Below are positions 1 to 4,952 of a DNA stretch of 7,365 nt, one piece after another. Below the pieces are notes generated by a model. It was not told the DNA's origin, searched no databases, and saw only the letters and a list, made by a program, of their open reading frames with translations. Each line of letters begins with the position of its first letter. Positions within the stretch are counted from its first letter, which is position 1. The DNA is taken from positions 1 to 7,365 of the forward strand of contig JAPOPO010000556.1 in assembly GCA_026712885.1 (NCBI GenBank), written 5' to 3'. Origin of the DNA: Rhodospirillales bacterium. Its GTDB lineage: Bacteria; Pseudomonadota; Alphaproteobacteria; UBA828. The position numbers and the translations under genes were made by a program.

Positions 1-93
1 CCTGTCCTCGCTGGGCCGGTCGCAGCGTAGTCGCGGCGCCGCGTCCGATCCCGGGCCGGCGGCGGACAAGGCCCCGGCGCCGCTGGCGGCCAC
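1..93 (-). CDS. Start of an unidentified leftward gene (partial)
   Basis: A GTG codon at 93-91 on the minus strand follows a perfect AGGAGG ribosome binding site (plus-strand CCTCCT at 100-105) with a 6-base spacer. The frame stays open for 31 codons to the window edge. The visible protein begins VAASGAGALSAAGPG and then turns Arg-rich. It shows no domain I recognise. In Mu-like phages the gene after DUF2730 is often DUF3486 (a small terminase-like protein), but this N-terminus does not resemble what I know of that family, so I assign no function. The good ribosome binding site is the main support. A different frame or no gene at all remains possible. Confidence 0.35.
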   Translation of the reverse strand, partial: MAASGAGALSAAGPGSDAAPRLRCDRPSEDR

Positions 94-134
94 TGTTTGC
101 CTCCTGGGCTCTCGGCGGTCAGGTGGCGCCGGGG

Positions 135-152
135 CCGGCCTCCAAAGGCCGG
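135..152 (-). terminator. Hairpin between DUF2730 and the next gene
   Basis: CCGGCCT (135-141) and AGGCCGG (146-152) form a perfect 7-bp stem with a 4-base loop, starting 28 bases past the DUF2730 stop codon. No T-run follows on the minus strand, so it is at best a weak intrinsic terminator. It could instead be an mRNA stability or processing hairpin. Confidence 0.3.
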
Positions 153-179
153 AGACATGGGCCGCGCCCGCTGCCCCGC

Positions 180-566
180 TCAAACGTTGCCTCCCAGCAG
201 ATGAGCGTTGATCTGGTCGAGCTGCTTGTCGAGGCCGGCCATCACCTTGTCCATGCCATCGAGGGTCGCGCGGAGCGCCGCGATCTCTCCCTGCACGGCC
301 GTGACCGAGCGGCCGAGGGCGGCGAACTCGCGGGCATCGGGAAGCGAGTCGAGCGAGGTGGAAAGCTTGATCAGGCCGCGCTCGACCGTCTCCATGCGCG
401 CGCCCAGGGTGCCCACGCCGGTGTCGCGCCGCTCCAGATCGCCGAGGCTCTTGCTGGTGACGGCGCTGGCGGATTCGAGCCGGCGCACGCGCACGAAGAG
501 GCCGACGCAAGCGGCAACGATGGCGCTCACCACGCCGCGCGCCACCCAGGTCTCGAGGTCGCTCAT
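180..566 (-). CDS. DUF2730 family phage protein
   Basis: This 128-residue protein has one N-terminal membrane helix (about residues 10-25, GVVSAIVAACVGLFV), then a basic RVRR stop-transfer stretch. A long heptad-rich coiled coil (about 30-120) follows and ends in NAHLLGGNV. That layout (short N-terminus, single anchor, coiled coil, about 120 residues) matches DUF2730, a protein of unknown role usually found between the lysis genes and the terminase genes of Mu-like phages. The start was chosen at ATG 566-564 because it overlaps the stop of the holin-like gene as ATGA, which is typical of coupled phage genes. An in-frame extension up to 869 runs antisense-style through the holin gene and is discarded. 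The molecular function is unknown; an envelope or lysis-related role is only inference from the anchor and neighbours. Confidence 0.75.
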   Translation of the reverse strand: MSDLETWVARGVVSAIVAACVGLFVRVRRLESASAVTSKSLGDLERRDTGVGTLGARMETVERGLIKLSTSLDSLPDAREFAALGRSVTAVQGEIAALRATLDGMDKVMAGLDKQLDQINAHLLGGNV

Positions 567-1093
567 CGACCGGCCACCCCGCCCTCGCGCGAACGCCGCT
601 TCTCGATCTGGCGGGCCCCGAACCACCACAGCACTGCGGCGGTGAAGAGGTAGAGCACGGTCTCCACGACGCGGGGCCGGAGGCTTACGGCCGCGAGGTC
701 CGAGGCGGCCAGCAGGAAGTAGATCGCGCCGACGAGCCCGAAGAGGCTCCAGGTGAGCGCCGGCCGCGTGAGTCCTCGCACCACGTCGACGAGCTGCATC
801 GCCCAGCCCTCGCCGGGGCGGGACCAGCGCCGGGCGGCCTCCCGGTAAGACGCCTCCATGGCCTCCCACTCGGCCGTCTCGCGCGCGGCCTGGGCCTCGA
901 TGGCGGCGTGGGCGGCGGCACCCTCGGCCTCGGCCTTGGCGAGCTCGATGTCGAGGCGGCGCAGGTCCAGCTCCTGGGCGTGCCGCTGGCGCGACTGGAA
1001 GAAGTCGACCACGGCCGAGAGCGCCGTGCCGAGCAGTCCGGTCGCGCCGCCGGTGAGCACCGAGATGCCGAGGTTGAAGAGCGTTTCAAGCAT
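563..1093 (-). CDS. Holin-like membrane protein (3-TM holin type)
   Basis: This 176-residue protein has three hydrophobic segments: about 8-30 (amphipathic, Gly/Ala-rich, VLTGGATGLLG), 112-130 (ALTWSLFGLVGAIYFLLAA) and 143-160 (VETVLYLFTAAVLWWFGA). A charged Ala/Glu-rich coiled coil at about 34-88 separates the first two, and the tail is basic (RQIEKRRSR). The pattern of N-terminal Gly-rich helix, RRLDIELAKAEAE coiled coil, VDVVRGLTRPALT and a hydrophobic end resembles the 3-TM holin family (PF11351) described for gene transfer agents and Mu-like phages. Holins open the inner membrane so that lysis enzymes reach the wall. The start ATG 1093-1091 has a strong GGGAGGTGA ribosome binding site 3 bases upstream. 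Its stop overlaps the DUF2730 start by 4 bases, and the DUF5675 gene lies just upstream, so the three look like one lysis-linked unit. Holin function is inferred from family resemblance and context. Confidence 0.65.
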   Translation of the reverse strand: MLETLFNLGISVLTGGATGLLGTALSAVVDFFQSRQRHAQELDLRRLDIELAKAEAEGAAAHAAIEAQAARETAEWEAMEASYREAARRWSRPGEGWAMQLVDVVRGLTRPALTWSLFGLVGAIYFLLAASDLAAVSLRPRVVETVLYLFTAAVLWWFGARQIEKRRSREGGVAGR

Positions 1094-1105
1094 GGTTCAC
1101 CTCCC

Positions 1106-1204
1106 ACGCGCCTACCGGCGCGACAATATTTGCGCGCCTGCCGGCGCGATTTCTTCCCGCGCGCCTGCCGGCGTGACGTTCTTTCGCGCGCCTGTGGGCG
1201 CGAC
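1106..1204. repeat. 27-bp palindromic tandem repeat, about 3.7 copies
   Basis: The core GCGCGCCTGCCGGCGCGA recurs at about 1106, 1132, 1159 and 1186 with few changes. Each core is itself an inverted repeat (CGCGCC/GGCGCG around a 4-base loop). Unit lengths on the minus strand are 27, 27 and 26 bases, then a partial copy that runs into the holin ribosome binding site. On the minus strand the units encode the C-terminal repeats of the DUF5675 protein. The odd 26-base unit shifts the frame so that the last copy reads into a TAG stop. Confidence 0.85.
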
Positions 1205-1624
1205 TATCTCCAGTTCGAAGGGCCGGCCCGCGGCCCAGTCCATGAGCCGACGCAGGGCCGTGCGCGAGGCGAGCACCGCCGCCTGCCGGCGCCCGCCCGC
1301 GGCCATCCGCCCCCGGCGCAGACCGGGGAGCAGGCAGCCCTGGGTGTGGGTATGCCAGCCGCGCTCGACGTCGCCGCCGAGATTGCCGGCATGGAAGAGG
1401 ATGTGGCTGCGGCCCGGCACCTGCGTCACCAGCAGGCAGCGCCGATGGCGCGGCGAGAGATGCGGCACTACCTCGTAGAGCCCGGCGGGGATGCAGGAGC
1501 GGTTGCGCCGATTGCCGCGCCAGGGCGGCTCCATGATCCAGGTGGGCGAGAGGCCGGGGCCGCTCAGGACACCGAGGGTGCCCTGGTCGGTCTCATGTTC
1601 ACGCCGGAGGATCGCCCGTTGCAT
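1112..1624 (-). CDS. DUF5675 family protein, possible peptidoglycan-acting lysis protein
   Basis: This 170-residue protein carries the DUF5675 pattern: TDQGTLGVL near the start, MEPPWRGNRRNRSCIPAG (31-48), a strand with LSPRH (56-60), VPGRSHILFHAGN (69-81) and THTQGCLLPG (92-101). The family occurs in phages, often beside holins, and its activity is not established. The spacing of H78, T94 and C97 (H-x15-T-Q-G-C) resembles the L,D-transpeptidase (YkuD) signature, so a cell-wall role is a reasonable guess. ATG 1624 was chosen because family members begin just before the TxxxTLG segment; a GTG at 1660 is the alternative, and neither has a good ribosome binding site. Residues 141 to the end are three 9-residue repeats of the type VAPTGARKN, made by the 27-bp DNA repeat. 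This tail is unlike the family core and is probably a dispensable extension. Confidence 0.7.
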   Translation of the reverse strand: MQRAILRREHETDQGTLGVLSGPGLSPTWIMEPPWRGNRRNRSCIPAGLYEVVPHLSPRHRRCLLVTQVPGRSHILFHAGNLGGDVERGWHTHTQGCLLPGLRRGRMAAGGRRQAAVLASRTALRRLMDWAAGRPFELEIVAPTGARKNVTPAGAREEIAPAGAQILSRR

Positions 1625-1707
1625 GGGGCGATCTTGGCGGGGCGCGTCCGGCCCGTGCACCGCACCATGGTCCGGTCTCTAACGGCGTCGCTCGCGTCGT
1701 GGTGAGG
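1625..1707. promoter_or_regulatory. Gap before the lysis genes with an 18-bp dyad
   Basis: This 83-base non-coding gap separates the lipoprotein stop from the DUF5675 start. Positions 1659-1676, ACCGCACCATGGTCCGGT on the plus strand, form a palindrome with 8 of 9 base pairs matching and no loop. That suits a dimeric DNA-binding protein better than an RNA hairpin. It lies 35 bases upstream of the DUF5675 start, a usual place for a promoter-proximal site. I see no convincing -10/-35 pair and no T-run terminator. A site for a Mor/C-type activator is speculation. Confidence 0.25.
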
Positions 1708-2259
1708 TCAGTCGACCAGCCACTTCACGCGCCAGAATGCGATCGCGTCCAGAGCCAGACTTGGGCCGATTACGTCGGGCGTGGCGCCGACCGTCACATG
1801 ACGCTGAGGGGCCGTCGAGAGCGCACCCGTGCCCTCCCAGGGCAGGGGGCCCTGCCAGACGATCTTGTCCTTGATCGCATAAAGGGCGCAGTCGGGGCGG
1901 ACAGCGGGATGGGCCCTGGCGAGTGCCTCACGGCAGCGCTCCAGCGCCCGGTACTTGTAGTGGACGTCTCTGACCCCCCGGGCGAATGCATGGTCGAGAA
2001 CGTGGCAGCCCAAGGTGCCGCAGTAGACGTACCAACCGCCCTGCCCGTTGCGATCGAGCGCGAGCACGGCGTAGCCGCCGGGCCGCGCATGGCGCAGATA
2101 GTCGCCCCACCACACCGTGAACCAGGCGGGCGCTCTCTCGTGCAGCGCGGCGGCGGTCGCTGCGGTGGCGCGAATCTTGTGGCCCTCGACGTGGGTGGGC
2201 GGAGTACACGCCGCAAGCGTGGCAGCCGCCAAAGCGACGATTAGAGCCGCGCGGAGCAT
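1708..2259 (-). CDS. Small lipoprotein coupled to the repressor gene
   Basis: This 183-residue protein begins MLRAALIVALAAATLAAC: a short basic start, a hydrophobic core and a lipobox LAAC with the lipidated Cys at position 18. That predicts export and membrane anchoring. The mature part has four further Cys residues (in YCGTLGC, RCRE and PDCALYA), possibly two disulfides, and a Trp-rich stretch (WFTVWWGDYL). I recognise no named domain. The start ATG 2259-2257 shares its A with the TGA stop of the repressor (TGATG), so translation is probably coupled and the protein made in the lysogen. A GTG one codon upstream is an alternative start. A longer in-frame reading up to 3288 merely runs through the repressor gene in the wrong frame. 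Roles such as superinfection exclusion, lysogenic conversion or an outer spanin-like lysis protein are all possible, and none is shown. Confidence 0.7.
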   Translation of the reverse strand: MLRAALIVALAAATLAACTPPTHVEGHKIRATAATAAALHERAPAWFTVWWGDYLRHARPGGYAVLALDRNGQGGWYVYCGTLGCHVLDHAFARGVRDVHYKYRALERCREALARAHPAVRPDCALYAIKDKIVWQGPLPWEGTGALSTAPQRHVTVGATPDVIGPSLALDAIAFWRVKWLVD

Positions 2260-3179
2260 CACTCGAAGGTGCGGGAGGCCCAGCGTACTTCGCCGATGAC
2301 CTCCGCCTCCCGCGGCCAGGGCACCGGCTGCCAGGACGGGTGATCGCTGGCGAGGAACCACTGCCGGCCGCGCCGCTCCAACCGCTTCACCACCAGCCCC
2401 TCGTCGGTGGTGACCACGAAGATGCGCCCGGCGCGGCGGCGGGTGCGGTCGCGGTCCACCAGGATCTTGGAACCGGCGGGCAGCGTCGGCTCCATCGACT
2501 CGCCCCGCACCGAAATCACCATGCAGCGGGTCGGGTCGATGCCGTGGCCATCGAGCCAGTCGCGGCGGAACCAGACCGGGCCCTTGACCGGCGCCTCGTC
2601 GAGATTGACCGCGCCGCCGCCTGCCGCCGCAGCGACCTCGCGCGTCCCCACCGAGCGCGCACCGGGCGGCACGCCGTTCTCGTTCGCCGCCGCGACCGGC
2701 CGAGCGTCCGAGCCGGCAAAGCCCTCCGCGGGAAGCGCGCGCAGCTCTGCGGGAATTGGATCGCCGCCGGCGTCCGTGACGAGCCGCACCAGCGCCCGGA
2801 CCGGCCCCTCCAGGCTGAAGATCGGCACCGCCGACTGAGCTGCCGGCGTTGCCCGGCCCCATGTGGAGGTGCCCCGCTCGAACTGCGCCTCCGCGCCTGC
2901 AGCGCAGGCCGCACCGTCCTCGCCGTCCTCGCCGTCCTCGCCGTCTGTGCGCAGATCGGCAGAGGGTCCGATCGAGAGCGTGAGCCCCAGAGCGGCGCAG
3001 ATCTCGGCCGCGCGGTCCACCGACGGTGCCTGCCGGCGGGTCGGATCCAGAATCCCCCGCAGTGTCCAGGGCCGAAGACCGTGGGCAGCCTCGAAGCGCC
3101 GCGCGCCCACGCCTGCCGCTGCAAGCGCCTCGCGCACGGCACGACGGATCTGTGCGCTTGGTCGGGTCGATTCGTTCAT
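2259..3179 (-). CDS. Phage immunity repressor, HTH plus S24 (LexA/CI-like) peptidase domain
   Basis: This 306-residue repressor has a helix-turn-helix domain at about residues 9-70 (IRRAVREALAAAGVGARRFE, then LRPWTLRGIL and APSVDRAAEICAALGL). A long Ala/Gly/Pro-rich linker with a GED repeat (about 80-91) follows, then a C-terminal S24 domain. The catalytic Ser is S228 in RGESMEPTLPAG and the Lys is K265 in GLVVKRLER. Their 37-residue spacing equals that of LexA (S119/K156). A candidate Ala-Gly cleavage bond lies at 186-187 (EVAAAAGGG), so RecA-stimulated self-cleavage is expected. ATG 3179 was preferred to ATG 3209 (ten codons longer) because the repressor homology begins after it and the upstream DNA carries promoter and operator signals. 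No Shine-Dalgarno sequence precedes either start. The gene is divergent from the Ner-like early operon and probably controls both directions. Confidence 0.85.
   Translation of the reverse strand: MNESTRPSAQIRRAVREALAAAGVGARRFEAAHGLRPWTLRGILDPTRRQAPSVDRAAEICAALGLTLSIGPSADLRTDGEDGEDGEDGAACAAGAEAQFERGTSTWGRATPAAQSAVPIFSLEGPVRALVRLVTDAGGDPIPAELRALPAEGFAGSDARPVAAANENGVPPGARSVGTREVAAAAGGGAVNLDEAPVKGPVWFRRDWLDGHGIDPTRCMVISVRGESMEPTLPAGSKILVDRDRTRRRAGRIFVVTTDEGLVVKRLERRGRQWFLASDHPSWQPVPWPREAEVIGEVRWASRTFE
2914..2949. repeat. 9-bp tandem repeat in the repressor linker
   Basis: CCGTCCTCG is repeated perfectly three times (2914-2940), followed by a degenerate fourth unit CCGTCTGTG. On the minus strand it encodes the acidic linker DGEDGEDGEDG between the HTH and S24 domains. 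Because the unit is 9 bases, copy-number change would alter linker length and keep the frame. Confidence 0.85.
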
Positions 3180-3253
3180 GTGCACAATATAGCACAAACG
3201 ATCGTGCATGAAAGTGCTTGAAACTGGTATGCGTGATCATGCATATATGCGCG
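3177..3253. promoter_or_regulatory. Divergent repressor/early-operon control region with operator-like repeats
   Basis: This stretch is clearly richer in A+T than its surroundings. Visible elements are: TGTGC-N8-GCACA (3179-3196); GCAC-N8-GTGC (3192-3207), centred on the palindrome ACGATCGT (3198-3205); a 10-bp tandem repeat GTGCATGAAA/GTGCTTGAAA (3204-3223); TGATCA (3234-3239); the perfect palindrome GCATATATGC (3241-3250); and GTGCAC at both ends (3180-3185 and 3257-3262). A GATC(G/A)TGCAT motif occurs at 3200 and 3235. TTGAAA (3218-3223) could be a -35 for the rightward operon, with a poor -10 around TATATG (3244-3249). These repeats suggest binding sites for the S24 repressor and the Ner-like protein. 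Which protein binds which repeat cannot be told from sequence. Confidence 0.6.
3186..3214 (-). promoter_or_regulatory. Candidate repressor promoter giving a leaderless mRNA
   Basis: On the minus strand TATATT (plus 3186-3191) is a fair -10 box. A weak -35, CTTTCA (plus 3209-3214), lies 17 bases upstream. The -10 ends only 6 bases before ATG 3179, so transcription would start at or next to the start codon. The absence of a Shine-Dalgarno sequence fits a leaderless transcript, as known for lambda cI from PRM. Confidence 0.4.
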
Positions 3254-3565
3254 ATGGTGCACAGTGACCGTTTGCTCGTTACCCTCATCCACGCCTTCGC
3301 GGACGCCCGCGGCCTCTCCGTCTCCTACGCCTCCCGCCTCCTGACCGGCAGCGGCGACACGGTGGACCGCGTCACCGCCGGCGCGAGCATCACCGCGCGC
3401 CGTGCCGAGACCATCCTCCGCCGCGCCTCGCAGACCTGGCCCGCCGACCGCGCCTGGCCCGCAGACATTCCCCGCCCCGCGCCCGCGAGCGACGACGACC
3501 CGATAGGGGACAGAGGCGACATCCGCCCAAGAGAACCAAGAAACACGATCGGGAGAGCCCCATGA
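3254..3565 (+). CDS. Ner-like small HTH regulator, first gene of the early operon
   Basis: This protein of about 103 residues has a compact helical region at about 4-60 (LVTLIHAFADARGLSVSYAS, then VDRVTAGASITARRAETILR), consistent with a helix-turn-helix. A Trp/Pro segment (TWPADRAWPADIPRP, 61-75) and a disordered acidic/basic tail follow. Small regulators of this type, with a closing WPAD..WPADIPRP segment, are familiar from alphaproteobacterial Mu-like prophages. By position (first gene divergent from the repressor) it corresponds to Mu Ner, which shuts down early transcription and repressor transcription. The start is uncertain: TTG 3218, ATG 3239, ATG 3254 and GTG 3257 are in frame and none has a ribosome binding site. 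ATG 3254 keeps the GCATATATGC palindrome outside the gene. The stop overlaps the next start as ATGA. Confidence 0.6.
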   Translation: MVHSDRLLVTLIHAFADARGLSVSYASRLLTGSGDTVDRVTAGASITARRAETILRRASQTWPADRAWPADIPRPAPASDDDPIGDRGDIRPREPRNTIGRAP

Positions 3566-4107
3566 CCGCATCAACCGTGCCGCCGCCAGCATCTATGGAC
3601 GACATCGTCGCCCTCGCCCGGACCTTCGCCGCCGCGCGGGTGACGACGGAGGCGCTGGCAGACGAGATCAAGGCGCATCAGCGCAAGGCTTTGGCCGGCC
3701 GGCTCCGTGCGCTTCGCAACCGCATCGCCGAGCAGGCGGCATCCGAAGAGGCGCTCCGTACCTCGATCCTGGCCCGGCCGGATCTCTTCTTCAGCCCGCG
3801 CACGATCACGGTGGACGGCATCAGGTTCGGGCTCCGCAAGCAGCCGGGCACCATCTCGGTGGCCGATGAGGGGCAGACGATCCGGCGACTGCGCGCGCGC
3901 TTTCCCGACCGGGCCGAGGCGCTGATTCGCGTCAAGGAGACGCTCGACCGCAGCGCGCTCCGCAAGCTCCCGGCGGGCGAGCTCGCGCAGCTCGGCATCA
4001 CCATCGAGAAGGCGACGGACGACGTCGTCATCGCTGCGGCTTCGAGCGATCTCGACCGCGTGGTCGCCGCCCTGCTGGACGACCACGCACCGGCGGAGGC
4101 CGCATGA
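3562..4107 (+). CDS. gam: Gam-like host-nuclease inhibitor family protein
   Basis: This 181-residue protein has a helical N-terminal half (about 12-70, charged and coiled-coil-like: LADEIKAHQRKALAGRLRAL). Its C-terminal half has the Gam-family order: a strand ITVDGIRFGLRKQPGTISV (82-100), then VKETLDRSALRKLP (124-137), then LGITIEKATDDVVIAAA (144-160). Mu Gam shows the same sequence of elements (a W/FxxRxxP strand, a KxxxNKEAIL-type helix, then a GI-type strand). Mu Gam binds double-stranded DNA ends, is related to Ku, and protects linear phage DNA from RecBCD-type exonucleases. The 4-base overlaps at both ends (ATGA at 3562 and 4104) place it inside a translationally coupled early operon, as in Mu. 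The function is inferred from family resemblance. Some homologues are annotated only as hypothetical. Confidence 0.65.
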   Translation: MTASTVPPPASMDDIVALARTFAAARVTTEALADEIKAHQRKALAGRLRALRNRIAEQAASEEALRTSILARPDLFFSPRTITVDGIRFGLRKQPGTISVADEGQTIRRLRARFPDRAEALIRVKETLDRSALRKLPAGELAQLGITIEKATDDVVIAAASSDLDRVVAALLDDHAPAEAA

Positions 4108-4952
4108 AGGTGGGACGCCTGCGCAGCATGCGGCGGGAGCGGACTCGGCCGGCGGCAGTGCCAGGCGCCCGCGCCCGCGCCGAGCGGCTCTGGCAGGAGA
4201 CCGTCGCCCAGCCTCGCGAGCCTGCGGCAGACGATTCGAACGGATCGACCTCGGACCACCTCCCCCTGTCCCCCTCCCCCCAAAGGTCGAAAGGGGGACG
4301 TGGTGGCACCGCCCGTGCTCCTTCTCCTTCCCCCGGTGCAGGTGAGGAAGAAAAGGATGTCGCCGCCTGCTCCCCCTCTCTTCCCTTCGGGGAGGGGAGG
4401 GCCGGGGTGAGGAGGGGGGCTGCGATTTCGAGAGCTCCGGGCCAACCAGGAGAAAGCGCGACCGAGCGCGCTTCCCTCCCGAGCGGGCCGGCGACGGGGA
4501 AGCTGCGGGCGCTCTGGAACAGCGCGTACGACCTGGGGCTGATCCACGACCGCTCGGACGCGGCGCTCGGCGCCTGGCTCCATCGGCTGGCGCACCTCGA
4601 CGGGGGTGCCGCCACCGCACCAGCCGGTCTCGACCGGCCCATCCAGGCACTCAAGGCCTGGCTTGCGCGAGCCGCCGGGGTGGACTGGCGGCCGCATCTC
4701 TCCCTCGGGCAGGACGGACGGGTGCGGGAGAGGCGCCGCCCGCGGGCGCGCGTGCTGGAGGCACAATGGCGCCTGCTCCACCGCCGGGGCCGGGTGCGGA
4801 TCGGGAGCGAGGCAGCGCTCGGCGCCTACGCCGCCCGCTACACGGACCTCGGCCGGGCGGAATCCCACCTGGCGCTCAACGATGCCCAGACCGATGCCCT
4901 GATTAGACATCTCGGCAAGCGAATCCGCGCGGCGAGCGCGCGCCATGACTGA
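4104..4952 (+). CDS. gemA: GemA-like (Mu gp16 family) regulatory protein with an in-frame repeat insertion
   Basis: This 282-residue protein has its recognisable GemA part at about 133-195: KLRALWNSAYDLGLIHDRSD, then AALGAWLHRLAHLDGG, then IQALKAWLARAAGVDW. A second, related-looking helical block lies at 216-275 (VLEAQWRLLHRRGRVRIGSE to LNDAQTDALIRHLGKRIR). GemA of Mu modulates host gene expression and DNA supercoiling; its mechanism is poorly defined. The usual N-terminal GemA helix pair (LGLDDDTYR-type) is not visible. Residues 1-45 are Arg/Ala-rich. Residues about 51-108 are a Pro/Ser/Gly-rich stretch encoded by a GC-rich hairpin repeat, absent from the family. The frame is nonetheless open throughout, so the insertion was either tolerated or the gene is drifting. 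The start overlaps gam by 4 bases and the stop overlaps the Mor-like gene by 8. Confidence 0.65.
   Translation: MKVGRLRSMRRERTRPAAVPGARARAERLWQETVAQPREPAADDSNGSTSDHLPLSPSPQRSKGGRGGTARAPSPSPGAGEEEKDVAACSPSLPFGEGRAGVRRGAAISRAPGQPGESATERASLPSGPATGKLRALWNSAYDLGLIHDRSDAALGAWLHRLAHLDGGAATAPAGLDRPIQALKAWLARAAGVDWRPHLSLGQDGRVRERRRPRARVLEAQWRLLHRRGRVRIGSEAALGAYAARYTDLGRAESHLALNDAQTDALIRHLGKRIRAASARHD
4254..4426. repeat. GC-rich multi-hairpin repeat (REP-like) inserted in the gemA-like gene
   Basis: This is a run of strand-biased C- and G-tracts unlike the surrounding codons. Hairpin 1 pairs GTCCCCCT (4268-4275) with AGGGGGAC (4292-4299), with CCAC/GTGG further out. Hairpin 2 is an imperfect pairing of CCTTCTCCTTCC-type sequence (about 4320-4332) with GGAAGAAAAGG (about 4346-4357). 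Hairpin 3 is a 12-bp stem (4374-4385 with 4390-4401, two G-T pairs) closed by a TTCG loop. The element ends in GGGGTGAGGAGGGGGG, whose complement resembles its C-rich start, so its ends are loosely inverted. The CCCTCACCCC-type edge is typical of interspersed intergenic repeats in GC-rich proteobacteria. The borders are approximate. Confidence 0.7.

Noticed and set aside
1106..1204. Possible CRISPR array in the evenly spaced palindromic repeats
   Set aside because: The units are contiguous 26-27 bp tandem repeats with 8-9 base, similar spacers that are part of a coding frame; no unique spacers and no cas genes.
908..1705. 265-residue plus-strand frame across holin and DUF5675
   Set aside because: Spans two genes and the intergenic gap in antisense; includes the palindromic repeats; no domain features.
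2340..3221. 293-residue plus-strand frame opposite the repressor
   Set aside because: Antisense to a clear S24 repressor; no recognisable domain and His/Arg/Ala-rich composition.
1708..3288. 526-residue minus-strand open frame running upstream of the lipoprotein
   Set aside because: Its first 343 residues are Arg/Gly/Ala-rich out-of-frame reading of the repressor gene; only the part from 2259, with its lipobox, looks like a protein.
4268..4401. Transcription terminators inside the early operon
   Set aside because: The hairpins lack T-runs and lie inside an open reading frame with coupled genes downstream; a mobile repeat is the better reading.
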